Source of the DNA: Piliocolobus tephrosceles
Taxonomy: Eukaryota; Chordata; Mammalia; Primates; Cercopithecidae
Direction of reading: 5' to 3'
Assembly: GCF_002776525.5 (NCBI RefSeq)
Contig: NC_045436.1
Span: forward strand, 163,694,756-163,758,755
Length of the DNA: 64,000 bases
The translations under genes and the position numbers were made by a program. Below, piece by piece: positions 20,935 through 32,656 of this stretch. Position 1 is the stretch's first letter. Each line of letters opens with the position of its first letter. A model generated the notes under the pieces. It saw only the letters and a list, made by a program, of their open reading frames with translations. It did no database searches and had not been told where the DNA came from.

Positions 20935-23900
20935 TCAATTCCCACCTATGAGTGAGAACATATGGTGTTTGGTTTTCTGTCCTTGCAATAGTTTGCTCAG
21001 AATGATGGTTTCCAGCTTCATCCATGTCCCTACAAAGGACATGAGCTCATCTATTTTTATGGCTGCATAGTATTCCATGGTATATATGTGCCACATTTTC
21101 TTAATCCAGTCTATCATTGATGGACATTTGGGTTGGTTCCAAGTGTTTTCTGTTGTGAATAGTGCTGCAATAAACATACGTGTGCATGTGCCTTTATAGC
21201 AGCATGATTTGTAATCCTTTGGATATATACCCAGTAATGGGATGGCTGTGTCAAATGGTATTTCTAGTTCGAGATCCTTGAGTAATCACCACACTGTCTT
21301 CCACAATGGTTGAACTAGTTTACAGTCCCACCAACAATGTAAAAGTGTTCCTATTTCTCCACATCCTCTCCAGTACCTGTTGTTTCCTGACTTTCTAATG
21401 ATCACCCTTCTAACTGGTGTGAGATGGTATCTCATTGTGGTTTTGATTTGCATTTCACTAATGGCCAGTGATGATGAGCATTTTTTCATGTGTCTGTTGG
21501 CTGCATAAATGTCTTATTTTGAGAAGTGTCTGTTCATATCCTTTGTCCACTTTTTGATGGGATTGTTTTTTTCTTGTAAATGCGTTTAAGTTCTTTGAAG
21601 ATTCTGGATATTAGCCCTTTGTCAGATGAGTAGATTGCAAAAATTTTCTCCCATTCTGTAAGTTGCCTGTTCACTCTGATGGTAGTTTCTTTTGCAGTGC
21701 AGAAGCTCTTTAGTCTAATTAGATTCCATTTGTCTATTTTAGCTTTTGTTGCCATTGCTTTTGGTATTTTAGTCATGAAGTCCTTGCTCATGCTAATGTC
21801 CTGAATGGTATTGCCTAGGTTTTCTTCTAGGGTTTTTATGGTTTTAGGTCTAACAATTCAGTCTTTAATCCATCTTGAATTAATTTTTATATAAGGTGGA
21901 AGGAAGGGATCCAGTTTCAGTTTTCTACATATGGCTAGCCAGTTTTCTCAGCACCATTTATAAAATAGAGAATCCTTTCCCCATTAATTGTTTTTGTCAG
22001 GTTTGTCAAAGATCAGATGGTTGTAGATGTGTAGTATTATTTCTGAGGGCTTTATTCTGTTCCATTGGTCTATATCTCTGTTTTGATATCAGTATCATTC
22101 TGTTTTGGTTACTGTAGCCTTGTAGTATAGTTTGAAGTCAGGGAGCGTGATGCCTCCAACTTTGTTCTTTTGGCTTAGGATTGTCTTGGCAATGAGGGCT
22201 CTTTTTTGGTTCCATATGAACTTTAAAGTAGTTTTTTTCCAGTTCCGTGAAGAAAGTCTTTGGTAGGTTGGGGAGGATGGCACTGAATCTATAAATTACC
22301 TTATGCAGTTTGGCCATTTTCATGATATTGATTCTTCCTATCCGTGAGCATGGAATGTTCTTCCGTTTGTTTGTGTCCTCTTTTATTTCATTGAGCAGTG
22401 GTTCATGGTTCTCCTGGAAGAGGTCCTTCATATCCCTTGTAAGATGGATCCCTAGGTATTTTATTCTCTTTGAAGCAATTGCGAATAGGAGTTCACTCAT
22501 GATTTGGCCCTCTCTGTGTGTTATTGGTGTATAGGAATGCTTGCGATTTTTGCATATTGATTTTATATCCTGAGACTTTGCTGAAGTTGCTTATCTGCTT
22601 AAGGAGATTGTGGGCTGAGATGATGGGGTTTTCTAAATATATAATCATTGTCATCTGCAAACAGGGACAATTTGACTTCCTCTTTTCCTAATGGAATACA
22701 CTTTATTTCTTTCTCCTGCCTGATTGCCCTGGCCAGAACTTCCAACACTATGTTGAATAGGGGTGGTAAGAGAGGGCATCCCTGTCTTGTGCCAGTTTTC
22801 CAAGTGAATACTTCCAGTTTTTGCCCATTCAGTATAAAATTGGCTGTGGGTTTGTCATAAATACCTCTTATTATTTTGAGATATGTCACATCAATACCTA
22901 GTTTATTAGCATGAAGGACTGTTGAATTTTGTCACAGGCCTTTTCTGCATCTATTGAGATAATCATGTGTTTTTTATCTTTGGTTCTGTTTATATGATGG
23001 ATAACGTTTATTGATTTGCATATGTTGAACCAGCCTTGCATCCCAGGGATGCAGCCCACTTGATCATGGTAGATAAGCTTTTTGATGTGCTGCTGGATTT
23101 GGTTTGCCAGTATTTTATTGAGGATTTTTGCAATGAGGATTTTTGCATCAATGTTCATCAGGGATATTGGTCTAAAATTTTCTTTTTTTTGTTGTGTCTC
23201 TGCCAGGCTTTGGTATCAGGATGATGCTGTCCTCATAAAATGAGTTGGGAAGAATCCCCCTTTTTCTATTGATTGGAATAGTTTCAGAAGGAATGGTACC
23301 AGCTCTTCTTTGTACCTCTGGTAGAATTCAGCTGTGAATCACTCTGGTCCTGGACTTTTTTTTGGTTGGTAGGCTATTAAATATTGCCTCAATTTCAGAG
23401 CCTGTTATTGGTCTATTCAGGGATTCAAGTTCTTCCTGGTTTAGTCTTCAGAGGGTGTATGCATCCAGGAATTTATCCATTTCTTCGAGATTTTCTAGTT
23501 TATTTGCGTAGAGGTGTTTATAGTATTCTCTGATGGTAGTTTGTATTTCTGTGGGATCAGTGGTGATATCTGCTTTATCATTTTTTAGTGTGTATATTTG
23601 ATTCTTCTCTCTTTTCTTTATTAGTCTTGCTAGTGGTCTATCAACTTTGTTGATCTTTTCAGAAAAGCAGCTCCTTGATTCATTGATTGTTTTTGAAGGT
23701 TTTTTTGTGTCTCTGTCTCCTTCAGTTCTGCTCTGATCTTAGTTATTTCTTGCCTTCGGCTGGCTTTTGAATGTGTTTGCTCTTGCTTCTCTAGTTCTCT
23801 TAATTGTCATGTTAGGGTGTCAATTTTAGATCTTTCCTGCTTTCTCTTGTGGGCATTTAGTTCTATAAATTTCCCTCTACACACTGCTTTAAATGTGTCC

Positions 23901-24760
23901 CAGAGATTCTGGTATGTTGTGTCTGTGTTTTCATTGGTTTCAACAAACATCTTTATTTCTGCTTTCATTTCGTTATGTACCCAGTAGTCATTCAGGAGCA
24001 GGTTGCTCAGTGTCCATGTAGTTGAGTGGTTTTGAGTGAGTTTCTTAATCCTGAGTTCTAGTTTGATGGCACTGTGGTCTGAGAGACAGTTTGTTATAAT
24101 TTCTGTTTTTTTTACATTCGTTGAGGAGTGCTTTACTTGCAACTGTATCTGGTGAATTTTGGAATAAGTGCAATGTGGTGCTGAGAAAAATGTATATTCT
24201 GTTGATTTGGGGTGGAGAGTTGTGTAGATGTCTATTAGGTCTGCTTGGTGCAGAGATGAGTTCAATTCCTGGATATCCTTGTTAACTTTCTGTCTCGTTG
24301 ATCTGTCTAATGTTGACAGTGGGGTGTTAAAGTCTCCCATCATTATTGTGTGGGAGTCTAAGTCTCTTTGTAGGTCTCTAAGGGCTTGCTGTATGAATCT
24401 GGGTGCTCCTGTATTGGGTGTATATATATTTAGGATAGTTAGCTCTTCTTGTTGAATTGATCCCTTTATCATTGTGTAATGACCTTCATTGTCTCTTCTG
24501 ATCTTTGTTGGTTTATAGTCTATTTTATCAGAGACTAGGATTGCAACCCCTGCTTTTTTTGTTTTCCATTTGCTTGGTAGGTCTTCCTCCATCCCTTTAT
24601 TTTGAGCCTATGTGTGTCTCTGCACATAAGATGGGTCTCCTGAATACAGCACACCGATGGATCTTGACTCTTTATCAAATTTACCAGTCAGTGTCTTTTA
24701 ATTGGGGCCTTTAGCCCATTTATATTTAAGGTTAATATTGTTATGTGTGAATTTGATCCT
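20935..24760 (-). pseudogene. L1 ORF2 (endonuclease-reverse transcriptase), frameshifted
   Basis: ORF2 is present over its whole length but split into pieces. The endonuclease keeps a 261-codon open piece (23807-24592) with GDFN (24325-24337) and SDH (near 24073) residues. Its middle is disturbed: the YSKI stretch continues HQIQLQ where family members have a conserved D-H-I, from a compensated shift. The reverse transcriptase FADD is intact at 22650-22661, but one extra base right after it changes the frame. The C-terminus (20935-21177) ends at the normal TGA. It is not functional as it stands. Confidence 0.92.
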
Positions 24761-24822
24761 GTTATTACGAGGTTAGCTGGTTATATTTAGTTGATGCAGT
24801 TTCTTCCTAGCATCAATGTTCT

Positions 24823-25833
24823 TTACAATTTGGCATGTTTTTGCAGTGGCTGGTACTGGTTGTTCCTTTCCACATTTAGTGCTTCCTTCAGGAAGGCAGT
24901 CCTGGTGGTGACACAATCTCTCAGCATTTGTTTGTCTGCAAAGGTTTTTATTTCACCTTCACTTATAAAGCTTAGTTTGACTGCATATGAAATTTTGCGT
25001 TGAAAATTCTTTTCATTAAGAATGTTGAATATTGGCCCCCACTCTCTTCTGGCTTGTAGAGTTTCTGCTGAGAGATCCGCTGTTAGTCTGGTGGGCTTCT
25101 CTTTGTGGGTAACCCGACCTTTCTCTCTGGCTCCCCTTAACATTTTTCCTTTATTTCAACTTTGGTGAATCAGACAATTACGTGTCTTGGAGTTACTCTT
25201 CTCAAGGAGGATCTTTGTTGTATTCTCTGTATTTCCCAAATTTGAATGTTGGCCTGCATTTCTAGGTTGGGAAAGTTATCCTGGATGATATCCTGAAGAG
25301 TGTTTTCCAGTTTGATTCCATTCTCCCCATCACTTTCATGTATACCAATCAGTTGTAGATTTGGTCTTTTAACATAGTCCCATATTTCTGGAGGCTTTCT
25401 CGTTTCTTTTTACTTTTTTCTCTGAACTTCTCTTCTCACTTCATTTCATTCATTTCATCTTCAATCACTGATAACCTTTCTTCCATTTGGTCAAATCAGC
25501 TAGTGAAGCTTATGCATGTGTCACATAGTTCTCGTGCTGTGGTTTTTAGCTCCATCAACTCATTTAAGGTCTTCTGTACACTGTTTATTCTAGTTAGCCA
25601 TTTGTCTAATCTTTTTTCAAGGTTTTTAGCTTCTTTGTGATGGGTTTGAACATCCTCCTTTAGCTCCGAGAAGTTTGTTATTACTGATCCTCTGAAGCCT
25701 TCTTCTCTTAACTCGTCAAAGTCATTTTCCATCCAGCTTTGTTCTGTTGCTGCCAAGCAGCTGCGTTCCTTTGGAGGAAAAGAGGCATTCTGATTTTTAG
25801 AATTTTCAGCTTTTCTGCTCTGGTTTCTCCCCT
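24823..25833 (-). pseudogene. L1 ORF1 (RNA-binding protein), broken
   Basis: ORF1 lies in two main open pieces. 25496-25978 covers 5' UTR plus the N-terminal coiled-coil part (KNLEKRLDKWLTRIN is recognisable). 24823-25143 covers the C-terminal domain (SAETLQARREWGPIFNIL and ERNNQYQPLQ). The expected start codon near 25833 is altered. A break lies between 25143 and 25496. Confidence 0.88.
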
Positions 25834-26488
25834 GCTTTATGGTTTTATTTACTTTTGATCTTTGATGATGGTGACATACAGATGGTGTTTTGGTGTGCAT
25901 GTCCTTTTGTTTGCTAGTTTTCCTTCTAACAGTAAGGATCCTCAGGTGCAGGTCTGTGGGAGTTTGCTGGAGGTCCACTCCAGACCCTGTTTACCTGGGT
26001 ATCACCAGTGGAGGCTGCAAAACAGCAAATATTGCAGAACAGCAAATGTTGCTGCCTGGTCCTTCCTCTGGAAGCTTTGTCTCAGAGGGGCACCCGGCTG
26101 TATGAGGTTATCAGTGACTCCTACTGGGAGGTGTCTCCCAGTTAGTCTACTAGAGAGTGAGGAACCCACTTGAGGAGGCAGTCTGTCCATTCTTAGATCT
26201 CAAACTCTGTACTGGGAGAACCACTACTCTCTTCAAAGCTGTCAGACAGGGATGTTTAAGTCTGCAGAAGTTTCTGCTGCCTTTTGTTCAACTATGCCTG
26301 CCCCCAGAGGTAGAGTCTACAGAGACAGGCAGGCCTCCTTGAGCTGGGATGGGCTCCACCCAGTTCGAGCTTCCCAGCCACTTTGTTTAAGCCTCAGCAA
26401 TGATGGACACCCCACCCCCAGCCTCACTGCCACCTTGCAGTTCGATCTCAGACTGCTGCCAATTTCCTATTTTAAAATTCTTCTTATT

Positions 26489-26622
26489 TGTTGAAGACAG
26501 GGTCTCTGTCACCCAGGCTGGACTTTAGTGGTGCGATCATGCTTCACTGTAACCCAGAACTTCTGGGCTCAAGCAGCCCTCCCACCTCAGCCATCTGAGG
26601 AGCCAGTACTACAGGTCTGGGC
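26489..26622 (-). mobile_element. Alu-related monomer (FRAM-like)
   Basis: Antisense Alu-right-arm-like sequence ('gacagggtctctgtcacccaggctgga' in part, then 'gggctcaagcagccctcccacctcagcc'). It is only about 130 bp and diverged, suggesting a monomeric ancestor copy or an old AluJ piece. Confidence 0.7.
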
Positions 26623-26882
26623 AAGTGCTGATCTCTATAGACAGAAGCACACACAGGACACTGAGAAGGCACCATGCTTGGTTTAATGCGCCGCCATTTC
26701 TGTCCTGAAATTCTCAATAGTTTTTAAACAGAGGGTTTTGTATTTTCATTCAGCACTGGGAAACAGCATGAATAGCTTTCCTCAATTTAGCCACTGAAGA
26801 ATTTTGAAGATCTTAAACAGGTTCTTCATAGTGAGGTCTGTTAACCATGGTTCTTCCAAAGAAATAACTGAAAATTATGGAA
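26623..26882. other. Unclassified, possibly old repeat
   Basis: The block near 26670-26760 (TGAAATTCTCAATAGTTTTT and following) resembles a dispersed sequence I have seen as a repeat but cannot name. No gene. Confidence 0.35.
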
Positions 26883-27202
26883 GGTGTGTGTGTGTGTGTG
26901 TGTGTGTGCAGCATGTGTGGGGTGTGGGGTATGTGCAGGGGGATGTGGGGGGGGTGTGTGTATGTGTGGTGTACGGGGTTGGGGATGTGTGCATAGGAGG
27001 GTGTGTGTGGTGTGTGGGGGAATGTATGTATATGTGTCATGTATGTGTATGATGTGTGGAGTGTTTGTGTGTGGGGGGTGTGTGTGTGTGTGTTGCAGGG
27101 TATATGTGGGGGGGTGCGTGTGGTGTGTGTGTGTGGTATGTGTGTTGGGGTTGTGAAGGGGTGGTGTGTGTGCATGGTTGGTGTGTGTATGTGTGTGTGT
27201 TT
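26883..27202 (+). repeat. GT-rich minisatellite-like tract
   Basis: About 320 bases of GTGTGTGT interspersed with GGGG runs, such as GGATGTGGGGGGGGTGTG near 26941. The strand bias is extreme: G and T on plus, almost no C. Open frames on both strands (for example 146 codons of His-Thr-Pro on the minus strand) are artefacts of low complexity. G runs could form G-quadruplexes. Confidence 0.9.
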
Positions 27203-27309
27203 TGAGGGATCCTGAGGCCTAATCATGCCAATTCCTTTCATGAAACATTTCATGTAATCTGGTTGCTATAGCTTTCTGAAAAGGAGTACTTTAGTTATAC
27301 AGTTAATGA

Positions 27310-27475
27310 AAACCTGAGCTGAAGAATCTGAAAGACGAGGTTTGAAACCTTTTGTCACTTACTATGCGACTTAGACTTACAACGTTTCTGAGTAATAATT
27401 TTATTATCCAAAATGGGGCTACTGATGCACTTCACAGGGTTATTGTGAGAATCAAATAAGATAAATTGAATAACA
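27310..27475 (+). mobile_element. MIR fragment
   Basis: Sense MIR: 'gaggtttgaaaccttttgtcactta', 'gcgacttaga', 'tttattatccaaaatggggctactgatg', 'cagggttattgtgagaatcaaataaga'. Confidence 0.7.
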
Positions 27476-27947
27476 TCACTTGGTTGTCTTCTTATTATTG
27501 AGTTGTGGGAGTTTTTTGTGTTTTCTGGATATAAATCCTTGTCAGATATATGTGTTGTAAATATTTTCTTCTAGTCTGTGGTTTGACCTTTCATTTTCCC
27601 TTGAAGAGCAAAATTTTTAATTCTGAGGAAGTCTAATTTATTGACTTTTTTTCTTTTAAACTGTGTGAGTTTTATGTCCTAATGGGAGATCACTACTTTC
27701 CTTTGTGCTTTGTTACAAACATTTTACAGTTTTATTTTTTACATTTAGTTTATTATACATTTTCAGTTCATTATTATGTTGTGAGGTAAGCGTCATGGGT
27801 CCAAATTTATTGGGTTTTGGTTTCATTTTGTTTTTCTGCTTATGAGTATTCAATTTTTTCGTACACTTTCCTGAAAAGATAATCCTTTCCCTCATTGAAT
27901 TGCCCTAGAAACTTTGTCAACTATCAACTAGTCATAAAAGTGGGATT

Positions 27948-28043
27948 CCGGGAGGCAGAGCTTGCAGTGAGTCCAGATCTCACCACTGCACTCCAGCCTG
28001 AGTGATGAGCGAGACTCCATCTCAAAAAAAAAAAAAAAAAAAA
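27948..28043 (+). mobile_element. 5'-truncated Alu
   Basis: Only the 3' part of the right arm (GGGAGGCAGAGCTTGCAG through CGAGACTCCATCTC) and a 20-base A tail. Flanks AAAAGTGGGATTC (27937-27949) and AAAAGTGTGGGTTC (28040-28053) form an imperfect target duplication. Confidence 0.92.
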
Positions 28044-29903
28044 GTGTGGGTTCATTTTTGAACTCTGTGATATTTCATTTATCTACGTGTCTGTCTTTAT
28101 AGCAACACACTGTGTTTAACATTCTAGTGTATAATAAGTTGTGAAGTCAGGTAAAGTCATCCAACTTTGTTCTTTTTCAAAATTGTTTTAACTATTCTAG
28201 AGTTTATTTGCATTTCTGTATACATTTTAGAATTAAATTTGTGGAATTTTGATGGAGATTTTGTTGGCTGTATAGGTCAATTTGAGAACTGACACCTTAA
28301 CACTATGAATCTTTTAATGCCTTTTAAGCACTGTATCTGCATCTATTTAGATCTTTAGTTTTTCTCAGTGATGTTCTGTTGTTTTCAGTTTATATGCTGT
28401 GCACTTCTTTTTTCAAAATTTATTGTAAGTATTATTTTTGATGCTATTATAAGTAGTGTTATTTTATTATAATTTCCAATTGTTTGGTTTTGTATGTAGA
28501 AAAATAATTGATGTTGTATATTAATATCCTGGAGTTTTGCTAAATTCATTTATTATTTTTGTATCTTTAATATTAATTCCTAGAATTTTCCACCTTGATA
28601 ATCATGTCATTTGTTATTAAAGGTAGTTTTATTTCTTCCTTTTAAATCCACATACCTTTTATTTCTTTTTCTGGTCTTATTGCACTTTTGAGGACCTGTA
28701 GAAAAATAAGTAATAGAAGTGATAAAAAATGGGAATCTTTGCCTTGTTCCCAATCTTAGAGGGAGAATATTCAGTTTTCCATAATTATGTGTCGTAGTAA
28801 TTACAAGTTTCATAGAGATTTTCTTTATCTGCTGAAGGAAAATCCATTCTATTTATTCTTCTACTAGTGTGCTGAGAATTTTTATCTGACTAGATGTTGC
28901 ATTTTGTAAAATACTTTTCATGCATTTATCGAGATGATTATGTAGTTTTTGTTTTGTAGTTTCTTAAAATAGTGAATCTCAAATTACATATTGAATATAT
29001 AATTACACATTGAATATGTAATTTAATGTAAATTCAGTATGTATGTAATTCAATATGAATGTTGGTTTATTTTTTGAGGAATTTGTCCATTTTATTTGAT
29101 TTGTTAAACTTATTTACAGCATTTCTGTACAATTTTAAAAATCCTGATAGGTTCTGTGGTGATGTCTCCTCTTTTCTCATTGATAATGGCAGTTTGTGTT
29201 TCATATTTTCTCTCAAGCCTGATCAGTCTTGCTGGGGGCTTTTCAATTTTCTTGATCTTCCCAAAGAATCAGCTTTCAGTTTCATTGATTTTTCTCCTTT
29301 TTAGTCTATTTTTAAATTTCATGGATTCCTTCTTCTATCCTTATTATTTCTTTTTATTTTTCTTACTTTGGGCTTAACTTGCTGTCTTTTTTGTTGTTGC
29401 TTCTTAAAGTGGTAGTTTAGATATTAATGGTGAGCTTGCTACTTTTCAAACATATACATTTAATGTTATAAATATCTTTCTACACTCTACTTATGCCCCA
29501 CACATTTGATATGTCGTATTTTCATCTTACTCAGTTTAAAATATTTTCTAATTTCCTTTGTATTTCTTCTATAAACCATTAGTTATTTGAAAATTTATTG
29601 TTTAGTTTCCAAATATTTAGGAATCTTCCACATATTTTAATGTTATTGATTTCTAATTTAAATTCATTTGGCTTTTAAGTTTATCGAGACTTGTTTTATG
29701 GCACAAAATATTGTTAATCTTGGTAAACAATCCATGTCACATAAAAATAATGTATAATTTACTATTTTGGGTGAAATGTTCAAAAACGTTAATTAGGCCA
29801 GATTTGTTCATACTGTTTTTCAAATCTTCTACATTCTTACTAATTTTTGTCTACTACTTTTATCAACTACTAAGTGAGAGTTTTTTCCAACTGATTATGT
29901 TCT

Positions 29904-30112
29904 ATTTTTATTGATCCATTTTATTTGAACATATTTATGAAGTACATGTACTATTTTATTATATGCATAGAAGTGTAATGATCAAGTTGGGGTATTTAAG
30001 ATAACCATCAACACAAGTATTTGTCATTTGTATGCATTGAGAACATTTAAAGTCCTCACTTCTATTTTGAAATGTACAATACATTGTTGTTAACTATAGT
30101 TATCCTACTCCA
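29904..30112 (-). mobile_element. L1 3' end, part of a U6-L1 chimera
   Basis: On the minus strand this is the end of an L1 3' UTR: ACTATAGTTAACAACAATGT, then TTTAAATGTTCTCA, then an A-rich end near 29904-29912. It begins immediately after the U-run of a U6 copy, so the two form one unit on the minus strand. The 9-mers TTATGTTCT (29895-29903) and TCATTTTCT (30221-30229) could be a decayed target duplication (7 of 9 match). Confidence 0.6.
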
Positions 30113-30219
30113 AAAATATGAAATGCTTCACAGATTTGCATGTCACCCTTGTGCAGTGGCCATGCCGATCTTCTCTGTATTGTTCCACTTTAAGTTTATG
30201 TGCTGCTGAAGAAAGCTCA
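30113..30219 (-). pseudogene. RNU6-like: U6 snRNA pseudogene (retroposed)
   Basis: The reverse complement aligns end to end with U6 snRNA, the ~107-nt spliceosomal RNA. It starts at the CAGCAGCACAT region, has TACAGAGAAGAT (matching the ACAGAGA segment that pairs with 5' splice sites) and ends TTCATATTTTT with the 3' U run. About 17 substitutions distribute over the length. No U6-type promoter elements (PSE, TATA at -30) are evident in the flank at 30220-30300. L1 3' sequence follows directly downstream. It is a dead retrocopy. Confidence 0.9.
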
Positions 30220-30229
30220 GTCATTTTCT

Positions 30230-30674
30230 TAGTTGCACCCTCCCTAGAGACCCTGAATAAGAACCACCTAGTTAAGGCATTTTTGAATTTATGCCCCTCA
30301 GAAACTGTGTGAGATAATAAATGTCAGTTGTGTGCACTGATAAGTTGTGAGTTAATGTGTGATTCCACAATAGAAATTAATATATCTCTTATTTTAGAAT
30401 AATTGAATGCTTTCTTAAATTGAATTGTATTGGCTTTATTGATTTATTAGTTATACCTTTTTGAGCTTTTTTATTGTTTGTAATGTTTTGTTTTCACAGT
30501 TGTTCTATGCTTTATTGTATACATGTTTAACATATTATTGTCTACCTTCAAATAATATTATACCACTCCAAGCACAGCATAAGAATGTTCTAGTATTTTA
30601 TTTCTGTTTTTATCACCTGGATTTTGTGCTATTGTTGTCACATATTTTTTTATGTGTATAATAAACTCCAAAAT
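30230..30674. other. AT-rich, assigned loosely to the ancient L1
   Basis: The part from about 30420 fits antisense L1M sequence. 30230-30400 is not assignable. Confidence 0.4.
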
Positions 30675-30702
30675 AAATTATTATTTTTATTTATTTACTT
30701 AC

Positions 30703-30986
30703 TTTTTGAGACGGAGTCTCACTCTGTCACCCAGCCTGGAGTGCAGTGGCACAATCTTGGCTCACTACAACCTGCGCCTCCCAGGTTCAAGCGATTCTCA
30801 TGCCTCAGCCTCTCAAATAGCTGGGATTTCAGGTGCGCTACCAAGCCCAGCTAATTTTTGTATTTTTAGTAGAGTTGGGGTTTCAGCACAATGGTCAGGC
30901 TGGTCTTGAAAACCTGACTTCAAGTAATCCACCCACCTCAGCCTCCCAAAGTGCTGGGATTACAGGCATGAGCCATGGTGCCTGGC
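30703..30986 (-). mobile_element. Full-length Alu
   Basis: Reverse-oriented dimeric Alu from TTTTGAGACGGAGTCTCACT to GAGCCATGGTGCCTGGC. Imperfect target duplication: AAATTATTATTTTTA (30675-30689) and AAGTTATTATTTTTA (30987-31001). The intervening TTATTTACTTACT is the decayed tail. Confidence 0.95.
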
Positions 30987-32614
30987 AAGTTATTATTTTT
31001 AAATAATTTTATTTTTATCTGATTTCTTAAATATAATAAAAATATTTCATGTTTACCTACCAGCATATTAATGATTTCTGATTTTATTAATTCCTTAGCA
31101 AATATCTAAATTTCTTTTTGTCATTATCTTTTTGCTAGAACATCCTTTAACATTTCTTATAATGCTGGTCTAGGAGTGATGACTGTTTTCTTAAGAAGTC
31201 TTTATTTTGTCTTTATTTTTAAAAAGACGTAGGCATGCTTATACAATTCCAGGTTGACTTTTTCTATTTTCTTTTTATCTCTTCTATGTCACTGCACTAT
31301 GTTCTAGATTGCATTATTTCTGATGATATGCCAATGTATTTTTTTGTCTTTGATTCACAGTGTATCTTTTCCTGGCTATTTTCAAATATTTTCTCTTTAT
31401 TATTGGTTTTCAGCAGTTTTATTATCATTTGTCTTTATGCAGTTATCTTCCTACTTTTTGTGCTTTGGGCTAATATTCTTCAATTTGTGGGTTTATTGTT
31501 TTCAAATTTGGAAAATTTTTAGCATTATTTTTTCAAATACTTTTTCTGTCTCTTTATCCTTTTCCCATCTGCTATTCCAGATACACATATGTGTGGTTAG
31601 TTAATATTCTTCCACTTCTCTGTCATGTTTTGTTGATTTTTTTCAGTTATTTTCCTTGGATTTAAAAAAAAAGTTTTTATTGCTATATCTTCATATTGAC
31701 CAATCTTTGCTTCTACGCTGTCTAATGTACTGGTAATCTCATAAAGTGTATTTTTAATTTTAGGCATTATATTTTTTATTTCCTGAAGCAATAAGTTTGA
31801 TTTGGCTTTTTAAAAAATCTTTATTTCTTTCTTCATTATGCTCATGTAATTATCTACCTTTTGGAAATAAGAAGCATAAGAATAAAGTTTTAATATTCTT
31901 ATTTACTAATTACATCATGTTTGTAATTTGTGAACCATTTATTTTGCTTATTTTTCTCCTTATTATAAATTCTATTTTAATACATTTTGTATGTGTGGTA
32001 ATTTTTGGATGGATTATAGACACAGATTTTCATGTTGAATTTCTCTTTTTTTGGTATTTACTTAAATATTTTTCGGTTTTGCTCTAGGACACAGTTAAGT
32101 TAATTGAACAATCTGACCCTTTGAATCTTTCTTTAAACTTTCTTGGGTGAGTTCAAAGGTAACTATTTGGAGCTGATTTAGCCCCACTACCAGTGTAATT
32201 CTCTTCTCAAATCTATATTCAATGTTCCATGTGTTTAAAAATCTTTCCACTCGGGCTGATGTGAACACAAACTATTTCTGACCATAGTCAATTCTGGAGA
32301 TTGATTGCTCGTCTGCCTTTTTCTACTGTTTTTTTCTCTCAGTTTAGTAGTTTCTCACACACACCCAGTAGTCAGTCGGCAGCCTAAGATTTGAGTAGAA
32401 CCCTCTACAGATCCTGGAACTTTCTCTCCTCTCTCTCTGTTTCTGTTTCTTCTCTCCAGAACCCTACCCTAAAAATTTTAGTCATATCAAGGAAGCCATT
32501 AGATCTATTGAGGTCCCCTTTTCTCACTTTGTGTCCTGGAAATGTTCTTCAGGAAATAATCTGTTCCCTTCACTCAGAGGATACTGTCCTGCACTGCATA
32601 TAGCATGTGTTTTG

Positions 32615-32616
<2 letters not shown>

Positions 32617-32655
<39 letters not shown>
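32617..32655 (+). repeat. 39-base poly(T) run
   Basis: An uninterrupted run of T. No Alu or L1 body adjoins it on the right side, so its origin is unclear. It is likely length-variable. Confidence 0.95.

Positions 32656-32656
<1 letters not shown>

Larger units (their letters stand above)
20690..26459 (-). mobile_element. L1PA, nearly full length, 5' UTR truncated
   Basis: Minus-strand primate LINE-1 of about 5.75 kb. The order is a T-rich tail (20690-20730), 3' UTR, ORF2 (20935 to about 24760), ORF1 (24823 to about 25833) and 626 bp of 5' UTR, then truncation at 26459, missing about 400 bp of the promoter end. It is the same lineage and orientation as the L1 at 5515-10261. Frames are broken at many points. 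The flanks share only A/T-rich similarity, so I could not fix the target duplication. Confidence 0.95.
27476..32616 (-). mobile_element. Long ancient L1M/HAL1-like element with later insertions
   Basis: Antisense L1 order can be followed from ORF2 C-terminal and reverse transcriptase-like sequence (27476-29000), through the endonuclease-like region (29150-29890), to ORF1 coiled-coil-like and 5' UTR-like sequence (31100-32600). Typical blocks include AACATTTCTTATAATGCTGG (31152) and CTAGGACACAGTTAAGTTAA (32084). It is very diverged and AT-rich, with short open frames only. It is interrupted by Alus at 27948 and 30703 and by the U6-L1 chimera at 29904. Whether all segments belong to one insertion is inference. 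Confidence 0.7.

Noticed and set aside
23807..24592. Longest open frame in the window (261 codons, minus)
   Set aside because: It is the L1 ORF2 endonuclease piece of a broken L1PA, not a host gene.
26813..27253. 146-codon minus-strand frame rich in His, Thr and Pro, and 70-90-codon plus frames of Cys, Val and Gly
   Set aside because: Both come from translating the GT-rich minisatellite. Low complexity keeps all frames open.
30118..30312. 64-codon plus-strand frame
   Set aside because: It lies across the antisense of the U6 pseudogene. Not a coding sequence.
31235..31604. Overlapping 93-95-codon hydrophobic plus-strand frames that look like membrane proteins
   Set aside because: They are translations of the T-rich antisense strand of an ancient L1, which routinely give Phe/Leu/Ile-rich frames.
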